Translations under genes and position numbers: made by a program
Part shown: positions 7,859 to 16,949 of the stretch, piece after piece
How the letters are laid out: each line of letters begins with the position of its first letter
How positions within the stretch are numbered: the stretch's first letter is position 1
Source: a virus
Strand: one strand, 5' to 3'
Virus record (IMG/VR): IMGVR_UViG_3300008625_001155
Span: 1 to 40,433 of that record
Length of the DNA stretch: 40,433 nt
The notes under the pieces: generated by a model
The model's database searches: none
The model's input: only the letters and a program-made list of their open reading frames with translations
What the model was told of the DNA's origin: nothing

Positions 7859-9490
7859 TTAGAAACCCCACCAATCACGTACTCCGGGATTAAATGACCC
7901 GCTGGTTGTTCCTGTTATTTTCTCAACTTGCCCATCGCTGTTAGGCACGGGAGTAGAACTGAAATATTTATACTTTATCCATTCTTTACATTTATGACCT
8001 CCAACAAAAATTTCTTGTTCATTATAAGCATCTAATTCTACTTTATATCCCCAGATATAAGCAATATAGTTTAGCACGTCTACAGTAGATTCGTTTGCTA
8101 ATTCTCTACCGCTTTTACCTCTGTATAAATGTAACAATAATGTTCTTTTATCATCATGATCAAAGTCTCTTACTTGTATATCTGGAATGCGATAGTTATA
8201 GTCATATTGTCTTGCTAATTCTTTGCGTATGCTCTTGTAACCAGCGTTGTTATGGATTGCTTTTACTTGATAATGTGGATCTTGCTTGCGGTCGCCAAGT
8301 TGGAACAATCTAAAATCACGTATAACTTTTGGAGATAAAAACTGTAGTATAAAACTCTCGTCCCTATAATTAGCAACGATGTCTAATGTAATCTCTTTCC
8401 AATTACCGCCAGCAACATCAGGAAACCATTCTTTATCTTCTTTTGTTGGCTCATCGCACATACGTTTAATGTCTTGAAAAATAGCAAAACCTAATGCATA
8501 TGGATTTATGCCACCATAATATGGTTTATCAAATGTAAGTTGGTTTAAAACGTTTGTGTGTAGTTTTAAAAACTCTAGCATACTTGCGTCACAAATCAAA
8601 CCTTTTTCATGTAAACGATTCATTGTATAATAATGCACAAAGCAAGCATATCCTTCGTTCATCACTTTTGTTTGTCCTTGCGGATAAAAATATTGTGCTA
8701 TCTTACGCACAATACGACATAATTCGCGTTGCCAATCTGTTAAATTAGGCGCGTTTTTTTCAAGGAAATATATAATGTTTTCTTCTGGTTTATCCAAATA
8801 AACATATTTTCTGTCTGTTTTCTTCTTTTCTTCCTTTTTACGTTTAATTACTGTTGTGTCCCATAACTCATTAACATGTTTGCGTAAGTATTCTGCCCTT
8901 TCACCCGCTTTCTCTGCCTCTGCATACGAATTAAGTTTTACTGGACGCTTATATTTGTTAATACCGTAATTACGAATAGAGTGTAATGCATCTAAAAATA
9001 GTTCTACTTCGTCTAATCCATATTTTTCTTCACACTTCTTAACAAAGTTTTTAGCAAATACAAGATAATCAATAATTGCTTCTGCGTTTGTCCATGTTTT
9101 AAACAAGTAGTTATTTTTAAAGAAATGGTTGTGGCCAAACGCGGCGTGAGCAATAACTAATGCTTGCGTGGTCATTGTATTCTCTTCCATGAGATAGTTT
9201 ATGCATGGATTACTATTAATAACGAGTTCGTATGCTAAACTAGTTCTACCTTTTCTGTATTGATTTTCATAATGTGACCATGCCTTACCATTGCTCCAAT
9301 GGTTATATGATAAGGGCATACCAATACTTGCATATGCATCTAACATTTGCTCAAACGTTACAACTTCAAGTTGGTTCGTGTAAGTATCGCAACCAAGTTC
9401 ATTAACTGCAATATCTTCGCAAGCATCGTAGATGTTACTTACAAGTTCAAAACTCCAATCATCTTGTTGTGTGAATAATAGTTTAGTCAT
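7859..9490 (-). CDS. spoVR: SpoVR family protein (YcgB-like)
   Basis: About 543 aa, full length for the family. Conserved blocks are easy to read: TYTNQLEVVTFEQMLDAYAS, INSNPCINYLMEENTM, IAHAAFGHNHFFKNNYLF, with the His-rich HAAFGHNHFF segment typical of the SpoVR core. In enterobacteria ycgB is functionally linked to the stress kinase operon yeaGH; in Bacillus SpoVR affects spore cortex formation. The biochemical activity is not established. The ATG at 9490 overlaps the end of the YeaH gene (a GTG lies one codon earlier), so the three genes form one operon with PrkA first. Confidence 0.93.
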   Translation of the reverse strand: MTKLLFTQQDDWSFELVSNIYDACEDIAVNELGCDTYTNQLEVVTFEQMLDAYASIGMPLSYNHWSNGKAWSHYENQYRKGRTSLAYELVINSNPCINYLMEENTMTTQALVIAHAAFGHNHFFKNNYLFKTWTNAEAIIDYLVFAKNFVKKCEEKYGLDEVELFLDALHSIRNYGINKYKRPVKLNSYAEAEKAGERAEYLRKHVNELWDTTVIKRKKEEKKKTDRKYVYLDKPEENIIYFLEKNAPNLTDWQRELCRIVRKIAQYFYPQGQTKVMNEGYACFVHYYTMNRLHEKGLICDASMLEFLKLHTNVLNQLTFDKPYYGGINPYALGFAIFQDIKRMCDEPTKEDKEWFPDVAGGNWKEITLDIVANYRDESFILQFLSPKVIRDFRLFQLGDRKQDPHYQVKAIHNNAGYKSIRKELARQYDYNYRIPDIQVRDFDHDDKRTLLLHLYRGKSGRELANESTVDVLNYIAYIWGYKVELDAYNEQEIFVGGHKCKEWIKYKYFSSTPVPNSDGQVEKITGTTSGSFNPGVRDWWGF

Positions 9491-10829
9491 CACTTTTATC
9501 CTTTGGTGTAAAAAACCTTCTAAAAACTGGATATATATCTTTGCTTTGATGAACTCTACCTAATTGTATATTCGACCATTCTTGTGATAACATATAATAT
9601 CTCTTTTCCATACCAGCGCCTGCTACATATTTCAAATCAGCATGTGTCTGACCTGCATTAGGAACAATGCATAAGAATGTAAAATATTGGCAAATAGGTA
9701 AAAGATCGTTGCGTAAAACTTCTGCTACTTTATCATTGTCTGTTGTAAAATTATCACCATCACTTGCCTGGCTAATATAAATGTTCCAGTGTTCTAAATC
9801 ATATCGCTTCTTAATAATTTCATGTGTTAATTCTAATGCTGAACTTACTACTGTGCCGCCACTTTCTTTGCTATTAAAGAATTCATCTTCTGTACATTCC
9901 TTAGCAACAGTATGGTGGCGTATAAACACAATGTCTACCAAGTCATACTTCATATTTAAAAACATATGTAGTAAAATAAAAAAGCGTTTTGCTAAATTCT
10001 TTTCACGTTCTTGCATTGATATTGATACATCTAAAATACAAAACATTACAGCCGCATTTTTAGGCTTTGGTACTTTAGAGAAGTTGTTAAACTTTAGATC
10101 AATTGGATCAATAAACGAGATAGCATTGTATCTTGCTCGTATGCGTTTTATCTCTTCCTCAATCTCTTGCAAACGTAGCCATTCTTGTGTTCTATGATCT
10201 TTGCCTGGTGGCAATGTAGCAAAAAACTCAAGTATTTTATCACGCTCTTCTAGTAGTTCGCGTAATTTTCTTCCCTTAGGCTTTTTAAGAGCCAAACGTC
10301 TGCCAATACTGCGTATCATGCTCTGTTCTAAATTTAGATTGTTTGGTGAGCCTTCATTTACATAACCTGCTCTTTCAACACTAAACTCTTCAATACTTTT
10401 CTTTTGTTTCTCTATTAAATCAGGAAGTTCTAAGTCTTCAAATAATATATCTAAAAATTCATCTTTGTTTATAGAGAATACAAAATCGTCTTCGCCATAT
10501 GCATCATCTGAACCTTCAGATCCGCCGCCGCCTCCTTGGCCACCCTGGGGTGGTTTGCGTATTTTATCGCCAGGAACATATTCTTTATTGCCGGGTAAGA
10601 CATAATCTTTTTCACCTGATTTAGGATCGTATTGGAATTGTGGTTCTTTAATACTTTTAGCAGGAACTTTGACGCGGCTGCCAGACTTTAGATCCTTGAT
10701 AGATCTGTTTTTAATAGTTTCGTCTAAGCTTTCCTTAATATACTTCTTTGACCGCTCAATGAAGCGTTGTCTATTGGAAAGATTCTTTCCCTTAGGATTT
10801 GAACGCCTGTCAATAATATGCTTGGCCAT
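9483..10829 (-). CDS. yeaH: YeaH/YhbH family protein (DUF444) with VWA-like domain
   Basis: 448 aa. The N-terminus has the family signature (IDRRSNPKGKNLSNRQRFIE, then PGNKEYVPGD and a Gly-rich linker at about 95-105) followed by DDFVFSINKDEFLDILFEDLELP. The C-terminal half is a von Willebrand A-like domain with a MIDAS motif D267-x-S-x-S, a Thr in SGGTVVSSAL and an Asp in ASDGDNF. In E. coli YeaH acts with the kinase YeaG in stress and nitrogen-starvation responses. It lies 9 bp after prkA and overlaps spoVR, so the native gene order is preserved. Nothing appears degraded. Confidence 0.93.
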   Translation of the reverse strand: MAKHIIDRRSNPKGKNLSNRQRFIERSKKYIKESLDETIKNRSIKDLKSGSRVKVPAKSIKEPQFQYDPKSGEKDYVLPGNKEYVPGDKIRKPPQGGQGGGGGSEGSDDAYGEDDFVFSINKDEFLDILFEDLELPDLIEKQKKSIEEFSVERAGYVNEGSPNNLNLEQSMIRSIGRRLALKKPKGRKLRELLEERDKILEFFATLPPGKDHRTQEWLRLQEIEEEIKRIRARYNAISFIDPIDLKFNNFSKVPKPKNAAVMFCILDVSISMQEREKNLAKRFFILLHMFLNMKYDLVDIVFIRHHTVAKECTEDEFFNSKESGGTVVSSALELTHEIIKKRYDLEHWNIYISQASDGDNFTTDNDKVAEVLRNDLLPICQYFTFLCIVPNAGQTHADLKYVAGAGMEKRYYMLSQEWSNIQLGRVHQSKDIYPVFRRFFTPKDKSDD

Positions 10830-10838
10830 GGTAAACCC

Positions 10839-12779
10839 TTAACTTGACTTCTGGGTTCTCATGTACCATTCAACAAGTCTACGAACTTGCCTATCAGTAT
10901 AACCTTTCTCTTCCATACGAGCAACAAAGTCATTGTGCTTTTGTTGGTCATCTTTGTTTTGCTTATTACCAAAGGAAATAATAGGTAGTAGTTCTTCTGT
11001 GGACGCAAACATTTTCTTTTCAATAATCTCGCGTAGTTTTTCATAACTCGACCACTTTGGATTCTTACCTTTGTTTTTTGCTTTTGCTCTCAATACAAAG
11101 TTGACTACTTCGCTACGGAAGTCTTTTGGATTAGCGATACCGGCTGGTTTCTCAATCTTCTCTAACTCCTCGTTTAGTACTTCGCGGCTAAACAAGTTGC
11201 CTGTGTCAGGATCTTTAAAGTCAATCTCTTGAATCCAGTGATCAGCGTATTCAATATAACGATCAAACAAGTTTTGTCCATAATCACTATAACTTTCTAA
11301 ATATGCTTTTTGTATTTCATTACCAATAAAGTCAGCATACTTTGGAGCCAACCATTCTTTAATAAAGTTTGTGAGCGTTTTTTCATTTTCCTCACCAAAC
11401 TGATCGCGTCTAATTGCTTGCTCTAGTACAAACATCAAATGTACTGGATCAGCCGCAATCTCGTTTGTGTCAAAGTTAAACACTTGTGACAGTATCTTAA
11501 ACGCAAAACGTGTTGATGAGCCAGACATGCCTTCGTCTACTCCCGCAACGTCTTTATATTCTTGTAGTGACTTTGCTTGTGGATCAGTGTCTTTTAAATT
11601 CTTGCCGTTATACACTTGCATTTTGGAAAACAAATTACTGTTTTCATGCTCACGCAGTCTACTTAAAATACTATACTGCGATAACATTTCAAGTGTTTGC
11701 GGGGCACATGGATGCTGTGCTAGTCCACTTGAGTCTAGCATCTTTTCGTAAATACTAATCTCTTCATCAATACGTAAGCAGTAAGGAACCTTAACAACAT
11801 ACACACGATCTAGGAACGCTTCGTTGTTTTTGTTGTTCTTAAATGACTGCCATTCTGATTCGTTACTATGTGCTAAAATTGTTCCACTAAACGGAATAGC
11901 ACTAATACCTTCTGTACCCATATAGTTGCCTTCCTGCGTAGCAGTTAGCAATGGGTGTAATACTTTGATTGGTGCTTTAAACATTTCAACAAATTCCATA
12001 AGGCCTTGGTTGCCTTTACATAATGCACCACTAAATGCGTATGAGTCTGGATCGTGTTGTGAGAAGTACTCAAGTTGACGAATATCTGTCTTACCAACCA
12101 ATGAACTAATGTCTTGGTTGTTTTCGTCACCTGGCTCTGTTTTTACTACAGCAATCTGTTTTAGTTTACTTGGCTGTAATTTTACTACTGTAAATTTAGT
12201 AATGTCACCATCAAATTCATCCAAGCGTTTAATTGCCCATGGGCTTAGTAAGCCAGTTAGGTAACGCTTTGATATTTTATATTCTTTCTCAATTTGCTCA
12301 CCATATTTCTCAGGAGAGAACAGAGACAACGGACTTTCAAAAACAGGGCTAATTACATCGCCTGCTTTTAGTACATAAATTGGATGTATTTCCATTAATT
12401 CTTTTAAACGTTCAGCAAGACTCGACTTGCCGCCGCCCACTGGGCCCAACAAATATAATATTTGTTTACGTTCTTCTAAGCCTTGTGCGGCATGTTTAAA
12501 AAATCCAACAATTCTTTCTACGGTATCTTCTAGTCCGTAAAAGTCTTTAAATGCTGGATATACTCGTAATGTTCTGTTCAGGAAGATGCGTGACAACCGT
12601 GGATCTTCCGAAGTATCTATATGCTCTGGGTCCCCAATGGCAGCTAACATTCGTTCTGCTGATGTAGCATATGCGAGTGGGTCCTTCTTACATAGATTTA
12701 GATACTCTTCAAGTGTGAACTCTTGCTCTTTATATGATTGGTAATCTGCAGAGAACTCCTTTAATAGTTTGCTTGCCAT
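10839..12779 (-). CDS. prkA: PrkA family serine protein kinase (YeaG-like)
   Basis: 646 aa, essentially the length of E. coli YeaG. It has an AAA-type module with a Walker A GPVGGGKSS (112-120), the PrkA block around TILAHSNESEWQSFKNNKNNEAF, and a C-terminal PrkA kinase-like region. Members are stress-induced Ser/Thr kinases, and Lon-like protease activity has been proposed for Bacillus PrkA. It is the first gene of a prkA-yeaH-spoVR operon. The start is supported by GGAGCAAAGATTATG. A CTAAATA late-like element lies about 35 nt upstream. The gene looks intact, so an active kinase is expected. Confidence 0.95.
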   Translation of the reverse strand: MASKLLKEFSADYQSYKEQEFTLEEYLNLCKKDPLAYATSAERMLAAIGDPEHIDTSEDPRLSRIFLNRTLRVYPAFKDFYGLEDTVERIVGFFKHAAQGLEERKQILYLLGPVGGGKSSLAERLKELMEIHPIYVLKAGDVISPVFESPLSLFSPEKYGEQIEKEYKISKRYLTGLLSPWAIKRLDEFDGDITKFTVVKLQPSKLKQIAVVKTEPGDENNQDISSLVGKTDIRQLEYFSQHDPDSYAFSGALCKGNQGLMEFVEMFKAPIKVLHPLLTATQEGNYMGTEGISAIPFSGTILAHSNESEWQSFKNNKNNEAFLDRVYVVKVPYCLRIDEEISIYEKMLDSSGLAQHPCAPQTLEMLSQYSILSRLREHENSNLFSKMQVYNGKNLKDTDPQAKSLQEYKDVAGVDEGMSGSSTRFAFKILSQVFNFDTNEIAADPVHLMFVLEQAIRRDQFGEENEKTLTNFIKEWLAPKYADFIGNEIQKAYLESYSDYGQNLFDRYIEYADHWIQEIDFKDPDTGNLFSREVLNEELEKIEKPAGIANPKDFRSEVVNFVLRAKAKNKGKNPKWSSYEKLREIIEKKMFASTEELLPIISFGNKQNKDDQQKHNDFVARMEEKGYTDRQVRRLVEWYMRTQKSS

Positions 12780-12819
12780 AATCTTTGCTCCTGTGCTTTA
12801 TGGTTCTTTACTATATTTA

Positions 12820-12845
12820 GCGTTTTTTATTACGGTAATAAACGC
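12820..12845. promoter_or_regulatory. Inverted repeat between divergent genes
   Basis: The arms GCGTTT(TTT)ATTAC and GTAATAAACGC form a bulged stem in the 105-bp gap between prkA (minus) and the glycosyltransferase-like gene (plus). It could be an operator or a structure in either leader. A TAATAAATA late-like element follows on the plus strand (12847-12855). Confidence 0.35.
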
Positions 12846-12884
12846 ATAATAAATACAAGTACACGTTCGTGATATATCATTGCA

Positions 12885-14333
12885 ATGATTACATTTATAT
12901 TTGAGCCAGATATTCCTTCAAACCAGAAAGAAGAAAAAGAGGTTAAAGCAGGTGGCGCTCCGATTATTTCAAACGGAGCGGGGATAGATAAACATTCATC
13001 GTTACCGTACAGTATTATTTCTAATGCTGTTAGACCCGCCACCTTTAAAGATGCTATCAATAACACTGAAGGTATGCAAGCAAAGTCTCTTAAAGAAGTT
13101 GATTTATCAGCTGACGATATCTATATATACCCCATTTTTACAACAGAATTCTTAAGCGTATTTGGTTATACACATGAATATGAATCAAAATATAAATTTT
13201 TAGATCCTGTAAGAGTAATAATACCATCTATTTTCGAGTTTTTGCCAGATTCTATTATTGACAAAGCAAGAAAAAAGGAATTGTATATTGCTGTTATGTC
13301 AATTTGTGAAGGGAAGTCTTATTATTCTGGCTGGGATTATGTTAAGTTTTCTTGTAACATGCACGGAATTTCTGAATCGCAAATTATACCTGTGTTGTGT
13401 GGTGAGCATAGTGAATATAAAGATGATGTCTTAAATTTTCGCAAAGACTATATACATTTAAATTATTATGCATTGGAGCTCAGTTATAAAATAAAAAAAG
13501 GCTATGAAACTATATTAAACACATTATCAAATGAAAAAAAGAAGCATTTTATTTGTCTTAATTCACAAATAAAACCACATAGATATCACTTAGTGTCAAA
13601 TATTTTTAATAACGATTTAATAAATTATGGATATATATCTTGCCAAAATTATGAAAGTCATGTAAACAATTTTTCACAAATTGAAGGAATCTATCAAATG
13701 AGAGAAGTATTAAGACAAGATGGCGCTAATATTTCTGAATTTTTACAATTTTATTCCACCTTACCTTACACTGTAGATAGTATCAATCAAAACAATTACA
13801 CTAATGCATTGCATTCTTCATGGAATCATGATTCAAAATTATATGACCTTAATATTAACAAGGCCTGTGATATTACTAGTAATCAAATTGATGCTTATTA
13901 TAAAGCTGCTGTAATTGATGTTATAACAGAAACAGCATTAATAGATCACGATATTAAATTTTTAACTGAAAAAACATTTAAAGCAATTATGTATAAAATG
14001 CCTTTTATTATATCCGGAGATAAAGGAAACAATAAAGAACTATTACGACATGGTTTTAAGTTATATGACATGCTCTTTGATTATACATTTGACGATTATG
14101 ATTCATACGTTGATAGAAACAATGCTATCACGAAACAACTTAAAAAGTATTGTGATATGCCACTTAAAGACTTCGTCAATAGAGTACAACAAGATGATGT
14201 TCAGAAAGTAATAGAACATAATTTTACAATGCTAAAAAATAATAATGTGTGGCAGAACTTTGCTAACGACTTGGTGCGACAGCTACTGGGGCATAATAAT
14301 GTATGGCTAAACTTTGATAATGATTTATACTGA
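12885..14333 (+). CDS. Putative glycosyltransferase-like protein
   Basis: 482 aa. Most of the protein is unfamiliar, but the segment at about residues 361-405 (LTEKTFKAIMYKMPFIISGD, then LLRHGFKLYDMLFDYTFDDYDS) matches a motif I associate with phage proteins annotated as glycosyltransferase- or exostosin-like, in which E-K-T-x-K and PFI...G lie in the nucleotide-sugar site. Substrate unknown; a role in modifying virion or host surface glycans is an inference. The C-terminal 40 residues contain an imperfect 18-residue duplication (NVWQNFANDL / NVWLNFDNDL). No Shine-Dalgarno is evident before the ATG. Confidence 0.4.
   Translation: MITFIFEPDIPSNQKEEKEVKAGGAPIISNGAGIDKHSSLPYSIISNAVRPATFKDAINNTEGMQAKSLKEVDLSADDIYIYPIFTTEFLSVFGYTHEYESKYKFLDPVRVIIPSIFEFLPDSIIDKARKKELYIAVMSICEGKSYYSGWDYVKFSCNMHGISESQIIPVLCGEHSEYKDDVLNFRKDYIHLNYYALELSYKIKKGYETILNTLSNEKKKHFICLNSQIKPHRYHLVSNIFNNDLINYGYISCQNYESHVNNFSQIEGIYQMREVLRQDGANISEFLQFYSTLPYTVDSINQNNYTNALHSSWNHDSKLYDLNINKACDITSNQIDAYYKAAVIDVITETALIDHDIKFLTEKTFKAIMYKMPFIISGDKGNNKELLRHGFKLYDMLFDYTFDDYDSYVDRNNAITKQLKKYCDMPLKDFVNRVQQDDVQKVIEHNFTMLKNNNVWQNFANDLVRQLLGHNNVWLNFDNDLY
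14241..14326 (+). repeat. Imperfect tandem duplication in a gene 3' end
   Basis: Two copies of a roughly 32-bp segment beginning AATAATGT(G/A)TGG (14241-14272 and 14295-14326), offset 54 bp or 18 codons. Both are in frame and encode NNVW.NF.NDL twice at the C-terminus of the 12885-14333 gene. Confidence 0.6.
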
Positions 14334-14344
14334 ACTCTAACCAG

Positions 14345-15664
14345 TTAGTAATAGATTTTATATATTTCTCTTACGTCATATTCAGGGTGATGTTTTTGTA
14401 GTATTTCTAGAGCGTTTCGAATTCTACTATAATCATTTTCTTTATTGAATGTAAAGTTTTTCAAAGATTCAATTAGATTTTTTATTTGTTCAATATCATC
14501 GCTGTAAAAACAACTACTTTTCTTCAGTGTGTGTTCAATTTTCTCTCTGCAATTTTGGACGACATCATAGGGAACTAATCGCAAGTTAAAATCACTGCTA
14601 TCTACCATTTGAACAAGCCCTGCTATACGCACTCTCTTATGCATAGGTATTTTTTTATTTTTTAGATCCATAAAAGAAAGTAGTTCATCTAAATATGGCA
14701 ACGTTAACGCTGTTATAACTATATTAAACGAAACTGGAGTATGATCGCATTCTAGGCTAATCTGTAAATATTGATCAATATTTTTTTCTAGTTTTGTCCA
14801 TTTTACAGGATATCTCTGTAATTCAATCGCCGGGCCTACACTATCAATACTTAATACTAACATAACAAGTTTAAAATGCTTGATGATTTCAATGAATCTA
14901 GGATGAATCATTGTCGTATTTGTAGTTATTACTAATTCTATATTTTTACTGTGATCGCATTCTATCAAATATTCTAAAAATTTTAAATTTTCTAATATTA
15001 TAGTGGGTTCGCCGCCACTTAAATACAATCGAGTAATATTGCTTATTCTTTTTTCTCCAATAATATTTTTTAATCCTATTTTTGAAGGCCAATTATATTT
15101 TTTAAGTTTTTTAGAAGTTCTACTCGCACCCGCGTATTCATTGTCAGGCCTGCCTGTTTCAGAAAGATCATATTTAAATTGGCTTAAATCATCAACGCCT
15201 AGTCTATTAAAAAATCTTCCATAGGTAATACTATAATCACTATTACAAATTTTACATGCCAAGTTACATGTATTTCCAGACTGTATTTGATAAAAATAAG
15301 GATAGCTATCGTCTAATATAAAATTATTTTTAACACTTTTATCAACAACGTCTTGTATGTGAGGATAGCTATCCTCCGCACCAAGCGCCGCCTGGCGAAC
15401 ACTCCACATGCCACGTTCTTCAGAGTCCCAGCAATTCTGACATTCAGGTGCCTTAACTCCATTATATAGATTTTCTCGAAGTTTAAGCATCCTTTTGGAA
15501 TTCCACGCATCATTTAAAGTATGTGTGTTTATGTTATAGTGATTTCCGTTCTCATCCAAGTGGGCATACTCTTTATCGTTACTCGAGGCACAACAAAATT
15601 TTATATCACCATTGGTTTCTATTTCTTGATGGGCCCAGGGATAAGTGCAAAGTGGTTTATTCAT
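14345..15664 (-). CDS. Radical SAM protein, twitch/SPASM type
   Basis: 439 aa. The radical SAM cluster motif C133-x3-C137-x2-C140 (CNLACKIC) and the SGGEP motif for SAM binding are clear. An N-terminal extension carries extra cysteines (CTYPW near the start, a CC pair near 24-25, CQNC at 75-78) as in twitch-domain radical SAM proteins that are frequent in marine T4-like phages. The family makes radical modifications of peptides or small molecules; the substrate is unknown. The start is ATG 15664, overlapping the upstream gene end (AATGAATAA); an in-frame TTG further upstream is less likely. Confidence 0.85.
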   Translation of the reverse strand: MNKPLCTYPWAHQEIETNGDIKFCCASSNDKEYAHLDENGNHYNINTHTLNDAWNSKRMLKLRENLYNGVKAPECQNCWDSEERGMWSVRQAALGAEDSYPHIQDVVDKSVKNNFILDDSYPYFYQIQSGNTCNLACKICNSDYSITYGRFFNRLGVDDLSQFKYDLSETGRPDNEYAGASRTSKKLKKYNWPSKIGLKNIIGEKRISNITRLYLSGGEPTIILENLKFLEYLIECDHSKNIELVITTNTTMIHPRFIEIIKHFKLVMLVLSIDSVGPAIELQRYPVKWTKLEKNIDQYLQISLECDHTPVSFNIVITALTLPYLDELLSFMDLKNKKIPMHKRVRIAGLVQMVDSSDFNLRLVPYDVVQNCREKIEHTLKKSSCFYSDDIEQIKNLIESLKNFTFNKENDYSRIRNALEILQKHHPEYDVREIYKIYY

Positions 15665-16301
15665 TATCTTGTATTTTAGATTGGACAAATCTATCTAACC
15701 CTTCGTATGTGTCGTACAGCACATAACGCCACGAATCAAACTCTGCCGGATGTGGATATTCTTCTGGCTTTATAAAAATAAAAGTAATATTATAAAAATG
15801 TTTAAACAATAACTCAAACTGTTTTATCCATTTTTCTGGATTACGTGGTCCTTGCTTTTCGTTTCTATAATGTTCTGTATTTAGATATATGTTATTAGCA
15901 TACTTTTGGTTTTTTCCCTTGCCATAAAAGTCGTAACCCAACAACATAATAACATCTGCTTCTTCTTTTATAGCAGTATAAACAGCATACAATCCACTGC
16001 TCCAATTAATAGGTTGTTGGTATGTTTCTAAACCAAAATAAGGAAGATCGGGCAACACTCTTACTTTATCTTTTGCTAAGTAGTGCGCCCAATCCTTACG
16101 GGTGTAAAAGTTAGAGCGTAAGTGAACGCCATTACTGACTGCTTCTCTTGCCCTAAACTTATTACAGCATATCAAATTGTCAACGTGATTGTCTCGCCAA
16201 ATCGCGCCGCATCCGTATAACGGTCCTATGTCGCGCAACTTTTGTAAATCATAACTTTTGCGTGTCTCACCATTGCCAATACAATATGCTATTTTTTTCA
16301 T
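15657..16301 (-). CDS. GNG/YGC-family conserved phage protein (paralogue 1)
   Basis: 214 aa. It shares with the protein at 27727-28311 an N-terminal GNG-x-x-R...L..L...G..YGC.A.(W/Y)R motif, then WSSG, a G-(Y/F)-DF-G block and an NNIY segment. The Gly-rich N-terminus suggests nucleotide binding, and neighbours (radical SAM, glycosyltransferase-like genes) suggest surface-glycan or modification chemistry, but the activity is not known to me. A TATAAATA late promoter and AAAGGT ribosome binding site precede the ATG. Its 3' end overlaps the radical SAM gene by 8 bp. Confidence 0.55.
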   Translation of the reverse strand: MKKIAYCIGNGETRKSYDLQKLRDIGPLYGCGAIWRDNHVDNLICCNKFRAREAVSNGVHLRSNFYTRKDWAHYLAKDKVRVLPDLPYFGLETYQQPINWSSGLYAVYTAIKEEADVIMLLGYDFYGKGKNQKYANNIYLNTEHYRNEKQGPRNPEKWIKQFELLFKHFYNITFIFIKPEEYPHPAEFDSWRYVLYDTYEGLDRFVQSKIQDNE

Positions 16302-16319
16302 CTGGTAATTACCTTTAAA

Positions 16320-16327
16320 TATTTATA
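16320..16327 (-). promoter_or_regulatory. T4-type late promoter, overlapping a divergent start
   Basis: TATAAATA on the minus strand, 18 nt before the ATG at 16301. The octamer overlaps the first base of the divergent plus-strand gene. On the plus strand TTTAAATA (16314-16321) lies 5 nt before the ATG at 16327 and may drive that gene. Confidence 0.6.
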
Positions 16328-16707
16328 TGAGCGAAGTAACATCCCCAGAAGAAGCAGTAGAAAAAGCAGAAAAAACAGCAACAAGTATCGAAGAACTACT
16401 TCTGAATACTAGTTTAGATGCTACTGAATTTTTATTACCTTGGATTGCAATCCTAGTCAGCGTAATTGCGGCATTAATGGTCAAGGACTGGACTGTTGCT
16501 ATTGTTCGTGGTATACGTTTTAAAATGAGTCCTACTTTTAATCCGGGCGACTTGGTATTACTAGAAGGTGAAGAAGCAGTTATTATATCTATAGGACTTA
16601 TTAGAACTATATTTGAACGAACTGAAAATGGCGCCACTGTTTGGCGTTATGTTCCGAACGAAAGACTTGCGTTTTTAAAACTAGAGAAAGTAGTTAGACC
16701 TGCCTAA
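16327..16707 (+). CDS. MscS beta-domain-like membrane protein
   Basis: 126 aa. One or two hydrophobic segments (about 35-54, FLLPWIAILVSVIAALMV) are followed by a soluble domain reading FNPGDLVLLEGEEAVIISIG...T...WRYVPNERL. This resembles the Sm-like beta domain of MscS mechanosensitive channels (F..GD.V...G..G.V..I...T.......PN..L). The length is far below a full MscS channel and lacks the pore helix I would expect, so it may be a stripped-down relative or a modulator. Probable leaderless late gene. The stop overlaps the convergent gene by 4 bp. Confidence 0.5.
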   Translation: MSEVTSPEEAVEKAEKTATSIEELLLNTSLDATEFLLPWIAILVSVIAALMVKDWTVAIVRGIRFKMSPTFNPGDLVLLEGEEAVIISIGLIRTIFERTENGATVWRYVPNERLAFLKLEKVVRPA

Positions 16708-16931
16708 GGCTTTATATAATCAAAATAAGAAGAACGTTCTTCTTCTAATTGTCTATTTTTATTATAATGACTATAAACATTATCTAACACACTTTTATGG
16801 CCCAGGCAAGTGACACCATCAATTGGTAAATCACCGCAACTCATCTTAAAGAATTTAATTGCATCTGCATGAGTTTTTGCTGATGTCACATATAGCGTAG
16901 TACCAGATTTTACTTCAAATTGATATTCCAT
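16704..16931 (-). CDS. Hypothetical protein, 75 aa
   Basis: A small soluble protein, not recognised. The central TSAKTHADAIKFFKM segment is probably helical. ACTTAAATA lies 5 nt before the ATG with no Shine-Dalgarno, fitting the leaderless late pattern seen elsewhere in the window. It is convergent with, and overlaps by 4 bp, the MscS-like gene. Confidence 0.5.
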   Translation of the reverse strand: MEYQFEVKSGTTLYVTSAKTHADAIKFFKMSCGDLPIDGVTCLGHKSVLDNVYSHYNKNRQLEEERSSYFDYIKP

Positions 16932-16949
16932 AGAAGTATTTAAGTATGG

